From contig PWHN01000110.1 in NCBI GenBank assembly GCA_003554945.1, positions 1 through 61,596 of the forward strand: a DNA stretch of 61,596 nucleotides, read 5' to 3'. The notes under the pieces are model-generated. The model was not told the origin of the DNA. It did no database searches and saw only the letters and a list, made by a program, of their open reading frames with translations. The position numbers and the translations under genes are program-made. Source of the DNA: a bacterium. GTDB lineage: Bacteria > T1Sed10-126. Of the stretch, positions 19,046-27,140 are shown one piece after another; the first letter of the stretch is position 1, and every line of letters starts with the position of its first letter.

Positions 19046-19354
19046 ATGAAGAGAGCATTAGTTGTAATTGTGTTGCTAATCGGGCTTGGATTTTTGAGTG
19101 GATGTTTGACGGGGTCGCTTCAGGGACAGGTCCTGGATGCGGAAGATCGGCCGGTGGAGGGAGCTATAGTGACGACATCGCCGCCAACACACTCGGTTCG
19201 AACTACTGCCGAGGGGTACTCGATTGAAGATATTCCGACCGGTGAATACCGAATACGGGCAAGAAAGCCCGGTTATGAGGAGGGAAGCACGGATGTCACC
19301 GTGCAATGGAATACTACTGTGGGAGCTGATATTCAAATTGAACGGGAAGAGTAG
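19046..19354 (+). CDS. Small lipoprotein with carboxypeptidase-regulatory-like (CarboxypepD_reg) fold
   Basis: 102 residues. A hydrophobic signal peptide ends in the lipobox LSGC, so Cys20 should be lipidated. The mature part (SLQGQVLDAEDRPVEGAIVTT ... GYSIEDIPTGEYRIRARKPGY) matches the beta-sandwich of carboxypeptidase regulatory domains, common in envelope proteins and thought to aid protein or glycan contacts. I start it at ATG 19046 after GAGGAGGAAG; an in-frame ATG at 19016 would add ten residues before the signal peptide. Its end overlaps the next gene. Function is not known; envelope location is a firm inference. Confidence 0.8.
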   Translation: MKRALVVIVLLIGLGFLSGCLTGSLQGQVLDAEDRPVEGAIVTTSPPTHSVRTTAEGYSIEDIPTGEYRIRARKPGYEEGSTDVTVQWNTTVGADIQIEREE

Positions 19355-20474
19355 GCTATCGATTTTACTCTTATTCTGTTTCCTTGCCGGGCTATTTATA
19401 TTTTCTTTTAGTCCGGCAGTAGTAGCAGCAGATTATACTCTGGAAGTAGGAGAGGAACTGCAACTTGAACTCGAACTCTCCTCGCGCCATGAAGACTGGG
19501 AAGTGGAGGCATATGACGACTCTATTCTGGAGCTGGAAACACAAGAAAAAGCTGTTTCGCCGCGGCGTGTAAAGTTTATGTTTCTGGGGCTGAGCGAGGG
19601 GACAACCGAAGTTAGCCTGGTTAAGCGAATGACAACCCGACTTGTGGACAGAGAAATTGATTCGCGGAGTTACACAGTTGAAGTGATAGCGCCTCTCCCG
19701 GACGAGCCGGAGCCAGAGCCGGATGAAGATCCAGAACCAGAAGAACCGGAGGAAGTGGCGGAAGAATATCACATCAATTTAGATTTTTCCGACTACAATA
19801 TTTCCGATCGGGCAATGGCTGTTTCGGACACCGTTCATCGCGATTGGAGCAATGCACGTAATCTGCGCGAACGTGGTCTATATGAAGCAGCTCGTGAGTT
19901 AATTGAAGAAAAGATTGAAAATTTTAATCCGAATGACGAAAATGAAGATAGTCTGCTAATTTTTTGGCGTGAGAAACTGGCGCTCAATTATATGGCGGAT
20001 GATGAATATGAAAGTGCAATTGGGGTCTGGGAAAATTTAATTGAAGATTATCCCCGGCGAGATGTAGCACGCTGGCTCTACATGATAGCACTGGCCCAAC
20101 GAGCTGAAGGGCTTGATGACGAAGCAGAGATTACTCTTTTGCAAATTCGTCACCGTCATCGCGGAAAAGCCGAGTGGATACCAGCGATGTATGAACTGGG
20201 CGATTTAATGGAGGAGGAGGCCGAATACGAGGAAGCTAGATCGATCTGGGAACAGGCCTTACGGGTGGCCTCACCTCGGTATCAGGCGGACCTGTTTCAG
20301 CGTTTGGCAGAGCTTTACAGCCGCCAGAGAGAAGTTCGAGATTTTCCGCGAGCTGTGGATTACTACCGGCAGGCAGTCGAGTTGCTGGCTGAAGAGGAGC
20401 CGGACAAAGCTGATGAATTAAGAACAAAAGCGCAGTATTTAGTTGAAAATTATATTGATTATGGAGTAGAATAG
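19338..20474 (+). CDS. Secreted protein with chagasin-like N-domain and TPR repeats
   Basis: Probable 378-residue exported protein. After a signal peptide (RLSILLLFCFLAGLF, ending near VVAA) comes a beta-rich domain (about 35-120; GEELQLELELSSRHEDWEVE and GLSEGTTEVSLV) that resembles I42/chagasin-type inhibitor folds. Then follow a Pro/Glu/Asp-rich linker and TPR-like helices (about 180-370; AARELIEEKIENFNP, ESAIGVWENLIEDYP). The frame is open upstream, but the first start that gives a clean signal peptide is TTG 19338, overlapping the lipoprotein stop by 17 bases. A role in envelope assembly with its two neighbours is likely; the exact function is unknown. Confidence 0.72.
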   Translation: MNGKSRLSILLLFCFLAGLFIFSFSPAVVAADYTLEVGEELQLELELSSRHEDWEVEAYDDSILELETQEKAVSPRRVKFMFLGLSEGTTEVSLVKRMTTRLVDREIDSRSYTVEVIAPLPDEPEPEPDEDPEPEEPEEVAEEYHINLDFSDYNISDRAMAVSDTVHRDWSNARNLRERGLYEAARELIEEKIENFNPNDENEDSLLIFWREKLALNYMADDEYESAIGVWENLIEDYPRRDVARWLYMIALAQRAEGLDDEAEITLLQIRHRHRGKAEWIPAMYELGDLMEEEAEYEEARSIWEQALRVASPRYQADLFQRLAELYSRQREVRDFPRAVDYYRQAVELLAEEEPDKADELRTKAQYLVENYIDYGVE

Positions 20475-20527
20475 CGTAGAGTAGAGTAGAGTTACCTTAA
20501 ACACACATTCACTGGGGTGCGAGACCG

Positions 20528-21646
20528 ATGAAGAAACTTGTTATCATTATTTCTATTATGGTTATACCATTAGTTGCAGGGTGTGCGCTTTTCCGGCCGG
20601 ATGTTGATGATCCGGAGCTGGTTAGTGCCTATGAAGCGGCGGAAGAGGCAGTTGCCGACGCTGAATACCACGGGGCTGCAGATTATGCAGCTGAGAAGTT
20701 TGAACGGGCCAAAAACAAGCTGACGGATGTTCGCGACGATCACATGGACGCGCCGTCAATGCAATTGGTCAAACGTTACAGAGAGGTTCAAATCCTGGCT
20801 GCCGATGCTGCTATTGATGCCCTGCTTTATCAACTTGAGGATACTGAAGATAGACTGGCTGAGCTTGAAGAGCGTATTTCTACAAAAGAAGATGAGGTTG
20901 CTGAACTTGAATCGGAACGTGAAACAATTACCGCGGATCTTGAACAGAAAAGCGAGGACAAGGCTCGAGTTGAAAGAGAGAAGGAAGAGTTAGAACGTCG
21001 GGTGGATGAGCTGGTTAATGAGAAAGAGAGTCTGCGCGCTGAAAAAAATGAACTGGAGCAGCGTCTTGACGACCAACAGCGACTGGTCGATCGGCTTGAG
21101 GAAAGTGTTGCCGATATCGAAGAGCGGGCTTCAGATTTACAGGACCGGCTCTCGGAGAAGACGGCCCGTCTGGAGGAATTGGAAGCGGAAAACAAGCGAA
21201 TTGTTGATGAGCTTGAGGAAAAAGTAGAAGAGGTTGAAATTCGTGAGGAAGAGCATGGGGTTGTTGTTAACGTTGGTGAGAAGATTCTCTTCGAGATAGG
21301 TGACTCCAGGTTACTGGAGGAAGGCAAACAGACGCTTGCCACTATTGCTGAGATACTTAACGATTATCCTGATCGTGAGATTCATGTCGGCGGTCATACC
21401 TGTGATCTGCCGATTAAAGAGGCTTATCCCTCAAACTGGGAACTTTCAGCACATCGGGCATTAAATGTGTTAAAATATCTTGCTTATGCTCAGGATGTTG
21501 AACGAGACCGGATAGCAGCGGTCGCTTACGGTCAATTTAGACCTCTGGTTCCCAACGACAGTGACGAAAACAGGCAGTTGAACCGCCGCGTTGAAATTAC
21601 CCTGCTCCCGCCGGAGTTACCAGCGGAAACAAAGGAGCTGGATTAA
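20528..21646 (+). CDS. OmpA-family lipoprotein with long coiled coil
   Basis: 372 residues. The signal peptide ends in LVAGC (Cys19), predicting a lipoprotein. Residues about 30-85 are helical and resemble DUF4398-type N-domains. Residues about 95-240 form a long heptad coiled coil rich in Glu, Arg and Leu. Residues about 245-365 form an OmpA/MotB peptidoglycan-binding domain (NWELSAHRALNVLKYLA, QLNRRVEITLLP; the latter contains the conserved NRRVE). It probably tethers the outer membrane to the peptidoglycan, held away by the coiled coil. Start ATG 20528. A serine-rich antisense frame over the coiled coil is an artefact. Confidence 0.87.
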   Translation: MKKLVIIISIMVIPLVAGCALFRPDVDDPELVSAYEAAEEAVADAEYHGAADYAAEKFERAKNKLTDVRDDHMDAPSMQLVKRYREVQILAADAAIDALLYQLEDTEDRLAELEERISTKEDEVAELESERETITADLEQKSEDKARVEREKEELERRVDELVNEKESLRAEKNELEQRLDDQQRLVDRLEESVADIEERASDLQDRLSEKTARLEELEAENKRIVDELEEKVEEVEIREEEHGVVVNVGEKILFEIGDSRLLEEGKQTLATIAEILNDYPDREIHVGGHTCDLPIKEAYPSNWELSAHRALNVLKYLAYAQDVERDRIAAVAYGQFRPLVPNDSDENRQLNRRVEITLLPPELPAETKELD

Positions 21647-21757
21647 CGAGTATAAGCCTGTCCGCTTGGAGTATATTTAACCGGGCAGGGAAGTAATACA
21701 GAGAGGCTTTTAAAAGAATTTTTGTAACGGGCTATTTAAACAAAGGGTGTATCGATT

Positions 21758-22744
21758 ATGAGTCAGGGAAAGACTAATGTATTGCCACCCAATATTTCAG
21801 GTTCAGAGCCTCCACTTTCTGTTATCTGGGGAACGTTTGAAGGAAAGTCTGAACATATAGCAGGAGCTGTATACCTGGAGATGGAGACTACGCGCGATGA
21901 CTTTCGTACAGTCAATCTGGCGCTTTACGACTCTCCAAACGGTCTTTCAGGTATTACTACCGGGTCGGACCCTCTTGCCTTTCAGCAGCAGGTAAAGGCG
22001 CGCCAGGGTCATCACGGAGACATAACTGCTTCCGGATACAAACTAGCCCAGGATTCTTTTAAAGAGTTTCTTTTTAAGAAAGGAACTCGCAGCGAGATTG
22101 AAAAGGCGCTTAAGGAGCAGGATACTAAAGCATTTGATGAGTTGATTGATCAGATGCTCTCAAATATCATTCGCAAGGGTCGAAAGGATTTTACGTTCGC
22201 CGGTCAAGCTGTCTCCAAAAAGGCGCTCAGCCGTAGCATGGGAAAAAAACCAAAGGAGGAAGGGGTGGATCTGGCCTCAGACAGTGGTCAGAGAAGCGAG
22301 GCTGAAACCGACGTTACCTATCACCGTGTTTCCATAGTCACTATCCCCCTTAAAGGGGTAGATCCTACCGATTTGCTAAACGGTGATGAAATTTACGTTC
22401 GCGCCCTGGGCTCGATTGTGAAGAAGTTCCCGGAAGAGCTGCACTCGGAAAAATATGACGAGGCTACAAAACCGATTGAGGCCCGGGTCGAAGGTGTGGA
22501 ACTTAATCCCAATCTGCCGGCTGATTTTGACGGTCAGGCCGAAGATTACGTGGAAATAAAAATGGAAGTTCCCGGGGGGATTTATGGCCGAGGTTTTGTC
22601 TTTAAAGAGGAGACAGTTCGAGTCAAAAACCGTCAGAATAAAGAAGAATCAGGTATGGATCCATATATGATAGCCGGTCTTTTCTTTGGGATAGGAGCCA
22701 TTTTAACCATCCTTGCAATTGTTGCCTATTACCTGTTTGGCTGA
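21758..22744 (+). CDS. Unrecognised protein with C-terminal membrane anchor
   Basis: 328 residues of no family I recognise. There is no signal peptide. The body is mixed alpha/beta (SVIWGTFEGKSEHIAGAVYL; VTYHRVSIVTIPLKGVDPTDLL) with a charged helical middle, and one hydrophobic segment (about 303-327, YMIAGLFFGIGAILTILAIV) lies at the very end, as in tail-anchored proteins. The bulk should face the cytoplasm. It follows three envelope genes in the same direction and precedes uvrB by 35 bases. The start ATG 21758 has AAAGGGTG upstream. Codon use looks like that of its neighbours. Confidence 0.75.
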   Translation: MSQGKTNVLPPNISGSEPPLSVIWGTFEGKSEHIAGAVYLEMETTRDDFRTVNLALYDSPNGLSGITTGSDPLAFQQQVKARQGHHGDITASGYKLAQDSFKEFLFKKGTRSEIEKALKEQDTKAFDELIDQMLSNIIRKGRKDFTFAGQAVSKKALSRSMGKKPKEEGVDLASDSGQRSEAETDVTYHRVSIVTIPLKGVDPTDLLNGDEIYVRALGSIVKKFPEELHSEKYDEATKPIEARVEGVELNPNLPADFDGQAEDYVEIKMEVPGGIYGRGFVFKEETVRVKNRQNKEESGMDPYMIAGLFFGIGAILTILAIVAYYLFG

Positions 22745-22779
22745 TTGTATTATATTTCAAAGCTCACCTGTGATTTTTC

Positions 22780-24777
22780 ATGAGTCAGGTTGAACCGCAA
22801 CTGATAACCGCCGGAGGGAGAGAAAACATATTCAATCTCTGTAGCGAATACAAACCGCGGGGCGATCAGCCGGCGGCCATTGAAAAGCTGACCGAGGGGA
22901 TTGAGCGCGGTTGTGACGATCAGACGCTGCTTGGTGTGACCGGAAGCGGTAAGACCTTTACGATGGCTTCAGTCATCGATGAGATTCAACGGCCGGCTCT
23001 CGTGCTTTCCCATAACAAGACTCTTGCTGCTCAGCTTTACAACGAGTTCAGCAACTATTTCCCCGAAAATGCAGTCGAATACTTCGTTAGTTTTTACGAC
23101 TACTACCAGCCTGAAGCCTACGTGCCCCAGACAGACACCTACATTGAGAAAGACTCTTCGATTAATGATGAAATTGATCGTCTCCGTCTATCGGCCACTA
23201 CCGCCTTAATGCGTCGCCGCGATGTTATCGTAGTTGCCAGTGTCTCTGCCATTTACGGCCTCGGTTCTCCAGATTCTTATAAACGCCAGATTTTGCCCTT
23301 GAGTCTCAACATGCAAATTTCACGGCGCGATCTTTTTCGTCGTCTGCTAACCCTTCAATATGAGCGTAATGACGTTGATTTCACGCAGGGAACGTTTCGT
23401 TCCCGCGGTGATATTATCGAAATCTTTCCAGCTTACAGAAATAACGCTCTGCGCGTTGATACTTTCGACGATGAAATAGATCAGCTCCAGGAGTTTGATC
23501 CCCTTACCGGCGAAATAATTAACCATCCGGAAGAGGTGGTAATTTACCCGGCCAATCACTTTGTGCTTGACGCTGATGCAAAGGAACAGGCAGTAAGTAG
23601 TATACGGGAGGAACTGGAGGAGTGGGAAAAAGATCTACGCCGACGCGGCAAAGAACTGGCCGCTGAGAGAATAAGAAGTCGCACTGAATACGATTTAGAA
23701 ATGTTGCGGGAAGTAGGCTACGTAAACGGGATTGAGAACTACTCTCGCCACCTTGACGGACGTCAGCCGGGGGACCCCCCATATACTTTACTTGATTATT
23801 TCCCTGACGATTACATCACATTTATAGACGAGTCGCATCAGACAATTCCACAGCTCCGCGCTATGATCGCCGGTGATCGGTCGCGCAAAGATAAGCTCGT
23901 TGAGCACGGTTTTCGTTTGCCGTCGGCCTACGACAACCGGCCGCTTGAATTTCATGAGTTTCGCGAGAAAAGCGGACAGACCGTATTTGTATCGGCGACG
24001 CCGGGTGATTTTGAACGAGAACATAGCTGGCAAATTGTCGAGCAAATTGTTCGACCCACCGGCTTAGTCGACCCGCCGGTAGAAGTCAAACCGACTCGTA
24101 ACCAGGTCGATGACCTGATGGACGAAATTGAGCGGGAGGTGGAGGCCGGTCGCCGCGCTCTGGTTACCACTCTAACCAAGCGGCTGGCCGAAAATCTTTC
24201 TGATTATCTCGTCAAAATGGGCTTTAAGGTCCGCTATCTACATTCAGAAGTTGACACCCTGGAGCGCTCTAAACTACTTCGTGACCTAAGACGCGGTAAG
24301 TTTGATGTCCTGGTGGGTATAAACTTACTCCGTGAAGGACTGGATTTGCCGGAAGTCTCCCTGGTTGCAATTATGGACGCTGACCGGACCGGTTTTTTGC
24401 GTTCGAGGACCACGCTCATTCAGATGATTGGCCGGACGGCTCGGAATACCGAAGGGCGGGTTATCATGTATGCAGATGAAGTAACGCCGGCTATGCAGGA
24501 GGCAATCGAGGAGACCGAGCGACGGCGGGAAAAACAGTTGGAATACAACAGGATTCACGATATTAAACCCAGAACGATTGAAAAAGAGATCAGTGAGAAG
24601 CTGCCGATAGCACCGGACGGTGAGGACAAGGTCGTAAAAATAATAGATGAGTTTGACGAGCGGGAGAAGAAAACAAAAGAGCTTACCCGGGCAATGCAGG
24701 AGGCGGCTGAAAATCTTGAATTTGAGCTGGCTGCCCATTATCGGGATAAAATCGAGGAATTAGAGGAGGAAACTTAA
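22780..24777 (+). CDS. uvrB: UvrABC system protein B
   Basis: DNA helicase-like damage-verification subunit of nucleotide excision repair. 665 residues with Walker A GVTGSGKTFTMAS, the beta-hairpin region YDYYQPEAYVPQTDTYIEKD, helicase motifs including DESHQT and QMIGRTARN, and the C-terminal UVR motif that binds UvrC (EAAENLEFELAAHYRDKIEE). Most UvrB proteins begin directly at a segment equivalent to FNLCSEYKPRGDQP. Here the only standard start, ATG 22780, adds about 17 residues and has a weak ribosome binding site, while GGAGG at 22813-22817 precedes an ATA codon at the family start position. uvrA is not in the window. Confidence 0.96.
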   Translation: MSQVEPQLITAGGRENIFNLCSEYKPRGDQPAAIEKLTEGIERGCDDQTLLGVTGSGKTFTMASVIDEIQRPALVLSHNKTLAAQLYNEFSNYFPENAVEYFVSFYDYYQPEAYVPQTDTYIEKDSSINDEIDRLRLSATTALMRRRDVIVVASVSAIYGLGSPDSYKRQILPLSLNMQISRRDLFRRLLTLQYERNDVDFTQGTFRSRGDIIEIFPAYRNNALRVDTFDDEIDQLQEFDPLTGEIINHPEEVVIYPANHFVLDADAKEQAVSSIREELEEWEKDLRRRGKELAAERIRSRTEYDLEMLREVGYVNGIENYSRHLDGRQPGDPPYTLLDYFPDDYITFIDESHQTIPQLRAMIAGDRSRKDKLVEHGFRLPSAYDNRPLEFHEFREKSGQTVFVSATPGDFEREHSWQIVEQIVRPTGLVDPPVEVKPTRNQVDDLMDEIEREVEAGRRALVTTLTKRLAENLSDYLVKMGFKVRYLHSEVDTLERSKLLRDLRRGKFDVLVGINLLREGLDLPEVSLVAIMDADRTGFLRSRTTLIQMIGRTARNTEGRVIMYADEVTPAMQEAIEETERRREKQLEYNRIHDIKPRTIEKEISEKLPIAPDGEDKVVKIIDEFDEREKKTKELTRAMQEAAENLEFELAAHYRDKIEELEEET

Positions 24778-24778
24778 C

Positions 24779-25651
24779 GTGACTAAAATTTATGATTACC
24801 TGACTGAGTCTTTTCTCCGTGAACATGTTAGATTTAGCCTTCAGGAAGATTTGCCTGAAGGTGACATAACTACTGAAAAAACAGTGCCGTCTGATAAATC
24901 GGGTAAGGGATTGTTTATTGCTCGTGAACCGGGAATATTTTGTGGTCGTCTGGTTGTTGAGGAGGTTTTTCGCCAGATAACCGATTTTATTACCGGCGGA
25001 GAGCCGGTTGATCTGAGCTGGCATGTAGAAGAAGGGGATGAGTTTAAAACAGACGAAGTTATCGGTCAGGCGGTAGGAAGTCTGCGCTATCTTCTTGCCG
25101 CCGAAAGAGTGGCACTCAACTATTTACAGGAGCTTTGTGGTGTTGCGGTGGCGACAAGAAAAATTGTGAAAAAAGTCGATGAATTTGGCACAGAAATTTA
25201 TGATACCCGCAAAACAGTTCCTCATCACCGGCTACTGCAAAAATATGCAGTTGTTATTGGTGGGGGTCACAACCATCGTCTGGATCTTTCGGGAATTATG
25301 GTTAAGGATAACCACAAACAGGCCGCCGGGGGAATAGCTGCCGCTCTTGATTCTCTACGCCCTGAACTGGAGAAGGGCGAAGTGGTAGTTGAGATACATT
25401 CGCCGGATGAGCTAAAAGCAATAAATAATTTTGACATAGACGTCATTATGTTGGATAATGTCTCCGTGTCCTCTCTCGAGGAGTATTGTTCTCTTTTACC
25501 GGAAGGTATTGCAGTTGAGGTCTCCGGCGGCATAGATGAGACTAACGTTGTTGACTACGCCCGGGCTGGAGTGGACCGTATTTCGTGCGGTGCAATAACA
25601 CATTCGTATGATAACCTTGATGTTAGCTTTAAAACGGTAAGCCCGCAGTAA
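24779..25651 (+). CDS. nadC: Nicotinate-nucleotide pyrophosphorylase (carboxylating)
   Basis: Quinolinate phosphoribosyltransferase: makes nicotinate mononucleotide from quinolinate and PRPP in de novo NAD synthesis. 290 residues with the family motifs YDTRKTVPHHRLLQKYAV, GGGHNHRLDLSG and VKDNH, and a C-terminal GGIDETNVVDYARAGVDRIS phosphate-binding turn. The start is GTG 24779, well placed after GAGGAGGAAA at the end of uvrB; uvrB-nadC are probably co-transcribed. nadA and nadB are not nearby. A repeat cluster follows. Confidence 0.95.
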   Translation: MTKIYDYLTESFLREHVRFSLQEDLPEGDITTEKTVPSDKSGKGLFIAREPGIFCGRLVVEEVFRQITDFITGGEPVDLSWHVEEGDEFKTDEVIGQAVGSLRYLLAAERVALNYLQELCGVAVATRKIVKKVDEFGTEIYDTRKTVPHHRLLQKYAVVIGGGHNHRLDLSGIMVKDNHKQAAGGIAAALDSLRPELEKGEVVVEIHSPDELKAINNFDIDVIMLDNVSVSSLEEYCSLLPEGIAVEVSGGIDETNVVDYARAGVDRISCGAITHSYDNLDVSFKTVSPQ

Positions 25652-25678
25652 TGTGGTAGGTTTAATTTATTCCGGCTC

Positions 25679-25763
25679 ATCCCCCCTTTGTCTTTCCTCC
25701 CTTGAAGGGGGAAAAAGAAAGGGGGTGAAGAAAATGGATTGCGGATCGGAGTCCGCAATGACG
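25679..25763 (+). repeat. Palindromic repeat module (C/T nested hairpin plus GGATT-stem-AATGACG)
   Basis: Same two-part module as at 7763-7846 and 12494-12574. The C/T-rich hairpin folds around CCCTTGAAGGGG, and the second hairpin is GGATTGCGGA paired with TCCGCAATGACG. The stem bases vary in a compensatory way (GCGGATC/GTCCGC), while the GGATT and AATGACG ends are constant. Confidence 0.85.
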
Positions 25764-25810
25764 ACCGAGTGGTCAAAATCTGGGACGATATTCGTCTCCG
25801 AAGTAATACT

Positions 25811-26061
25811 GGTGCTTAGTCACAATTGAATTTTTGGTTTGTCATTTGACGTCATTGTCCAACTTGATTGGACAATCCAGTGGCTTTGGTGTTGACGTTG
25901 ACCGTAAAACCGTTTAAATTCAACTTCACTGGATTCCCGCTTCCGTGGGAATGACAAGCAAGGGCGGAGAGCCGCTGGATTCCCGCTTCCGCGGGAATGA
26001 TAACCGAAAAACGGTTAAAAGTGTGGTCACATTTTCGACTGTGACTGAGCAATAGGGGCGC
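25811..26061 (+). repeat. Inverted-repeat-bounded segment with two GGATTCCCGC...GGGAATGA hairpins
   Basis: GGTGCTTAGTCACAATTG near 25811 is roughly inverted near 26040-26056 (GTGACTGAGCAATAGG). Inside are two short hairpins of the form TGGATTCCCGCTTCCGTGGGAATGAC (shown here only as 5' TGGATTCCCGC and 3' GGGAATGA), at about 25929-25953 and 25977-26001. They share the GGATT/AATGA ends of the other modules. This fills most of the nadC-26101 gap; no gene is visible. Confidence 0.65.
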
Positions 26062-26100
26062 CAAACAAGTAAAAAAACTTTTAGATAGAGCTGATGGATA

Positions 26101-26439
26101 ATGGAAAACTCTAGTGAAGTAGTGGCCGAAATAAGTGTAATTCCAGTAGGTACCGGAAATCCGGACATATCAAGTTTTGTCCGCCGTTGTATTCAGATTG
26201 CTCATCTTTCTGAGCTTCGTTTTAATGAAACACCCTTTGGCGCCGTTGTATTTGGTCCGCTGCGCGAAGTAATACTCCTTGCCGAAAAAATGCATAAAGC
26301 GCCCTTCGAGCAGGGAGCAAGCCGTGTTCGAACTACAGTTGTTATTGATGAATATAAGGATGGAGAAGAGGAGCTAACTCTAAGGGAAGCGGCGGAGGCC
26401 CGGGAGCTGTCGCTTGGCGGGGAGTTTTTTCAACCTTGA
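26101..26439 (+). CDS. MTH1187/YkoF-type thiamine-binding-like protein
   Basis: 112-residue protein of the DUF77 (MTH1187) family, small ferredoxin-like cytoplasmic proteins that form tetramers and, in studied members, bind thiamine or related small molecules. Family features: VVAEISVIPVGTGNPDISSFVRRC at the start (split here: strand then IPVGTGNPDIS), ETPFGAVVFGP in the middle, and KMHKAPFEQGASRVRTTVVID, where the G..R....i.ID pattern is conserved. Length is typical. Start ATG 26101. The stop overlaps the next start (TTGA). The ligand is not known here. Confidence 0.85.
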   Translation: MENSSEVVAEISVIPVGTGNPDISSFVRRCIQIAHLSELRFNETPFGAVVFGPLREVILLAEKMHKAPFEQGASRVRTTVVIDEYKDGEEELTLREAAEARELSLGGEFFQP

Positions 26440-26960
26440 ATGAAAACTTATCAGAAAACCAGAGTTTACGTTCTCTATCCGCTGAGGATTTAGAACTGTT
26501 TTGTCGCTTTTTACTTGATCTTGCCGATGACCGTCGAAATTTTCTGATTGATTTTCTTTCTCGCGAGGCACCACAGTTTATTCGCCGCTTTGATGAAAGT
26601 CTTCCTTCCCTGCAGAAAATGACAGAACTGTCCCCCCGTTTTGCGCAAAAACTGCTTCAGGAGACCTCTTTTGATACGCTCGGCTGGGTGCTATATGGAG
26701 CCGACCGGGATGTGGTACAGTTTTGCGGTGAAAATTTAAGTAAACGTGGGAGGCAGATTCTTTATGAGGAAGTGGAGAAGGTTCGAGCGTTGCGCCGGCG
26801 CTGGCGGGAAAATGAGCGAGGAGAGGAAAAATTTAGGGCTAAAAAAAAGGACAAGACTTTAGATTTCAAATTACAGCTTCAGGTAAGTCTGGCGAATACG
26901 GGGGCAAAAAAAGATGAAACCCCCGGAAGCCAGGCGGCTTCCGGGGATAGAAATACTTAG
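26436..26960 (+). CDS. FliG C-terminal-like domain protein
   Basis: 174 residues, mostly helical. Residues about 75-125 (LGWVLYGADRDVVQFCGENLSKRGRQILYEE) resemble the C-terminal torque-generating domain of the flagellar switch protein FliG (pattern: al.ga.......f..nms.R....l.e.), but the N and middle domains of FliG are missing and there are no flagellar genes nearby. It may be an orphan relative with another role. The TTG start overlaps the previous stop. The last 20 or so codons include a perfect 11-bp hairpin (26921-26946) that looks like the terminator of the convergent histone gene. Confidence 0.6.
   Translation: MNENLSENQSLRSLSAEDLELFCRFLLDLADDRRNFLIDFLSREAPQFIRRFDESLPSLQKMTELSPRFAQKLLQETSFDTLGWVLYGADRDVVQFCGENLSKRGRQILYEEVEKVRALRRRWRENERGEEKFRAKKKDKTLDFKLQLQVSLANTGAKKDETPGSQAASGDRNT
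26906..26946 (-). terminator. Probable terminator of the histone gene, inside the end of the opposite gene
   Basis: CCCCGGAAGCC and GGCTTCCGGGG form a perfect 11-bp stem with a 4-base loop (26921-26946). Read on the minus strand it lies 20 bases after the histone stop codon and is followed by GTTTCATC and then a run of seven T. The T run is some bases away from the stem, so efficiency is uncertain. Confidence 0.6.
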
Positions 26961-26966
26961 ATAATT

Positions 26967-27140
26967 TTACAGATCCTCAGGTCTTACGGTCTTGCGACCA
27001 TTGGCCTGAGCCCGTTTGGCAGCCTCGTCCAGCAGAGCGGCCAGCTTGTCGCCGGCAGCGGCCGGAAGATCGCTGTCACAGAGCAACCCCTTATCACTGA
27101 TTAGCTCCTTCACACGACTTTTGTATACTAAGTCGGCCAT
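26967..27140 (-). CDS. Bacterial histone-fold protein (single short histone)
   Basis: A 57-residue gene. Translation gives an N-terminal helix around KSRVKELISDKG (residues 7-18), a long central helix (about 24-47; LPAAAGDKLAALLDEAAKRA) and the end NGRKTVRPEDL (47-57). Archaeal histones end helix 2 and loop 2 in the same way (HAGRKTIKAEDI), and R49 and D56 have the spacing of the Arg-Asp clamp of the histone fold. Known bacterial histones, such as Bdellovibrio Bd0055, are about this size and close with RKTV...DL. It likely binds DNA as a dimer. Net charge is near zero, unusual for DNA binding but in keeping with this acidic proteome. AAAGGAGGGAG lies seven bases before ATG 27140. Confidence 0.85.
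   Translation of the reverse strand: MADLVYKSRVKELISDKGLLCDSDLPAAAGDKLAALLDEAAKRAQANGRKTVRPEDL

Noticed and set aside
20830-21342. Serine-rich antisense frame of 170 codons
   Set aside because: It is the reverse reading of the Glu/Arg/Leu coiled coil of the OmpA-like lipoprotein, which gives Ser-rich nonsense.
25929-26001. Two similar short units that could suggest a CRISPR start
   Set aside because: Only two units, each a self-complementary hairpin, with no equal-length spacers and no cas genes.
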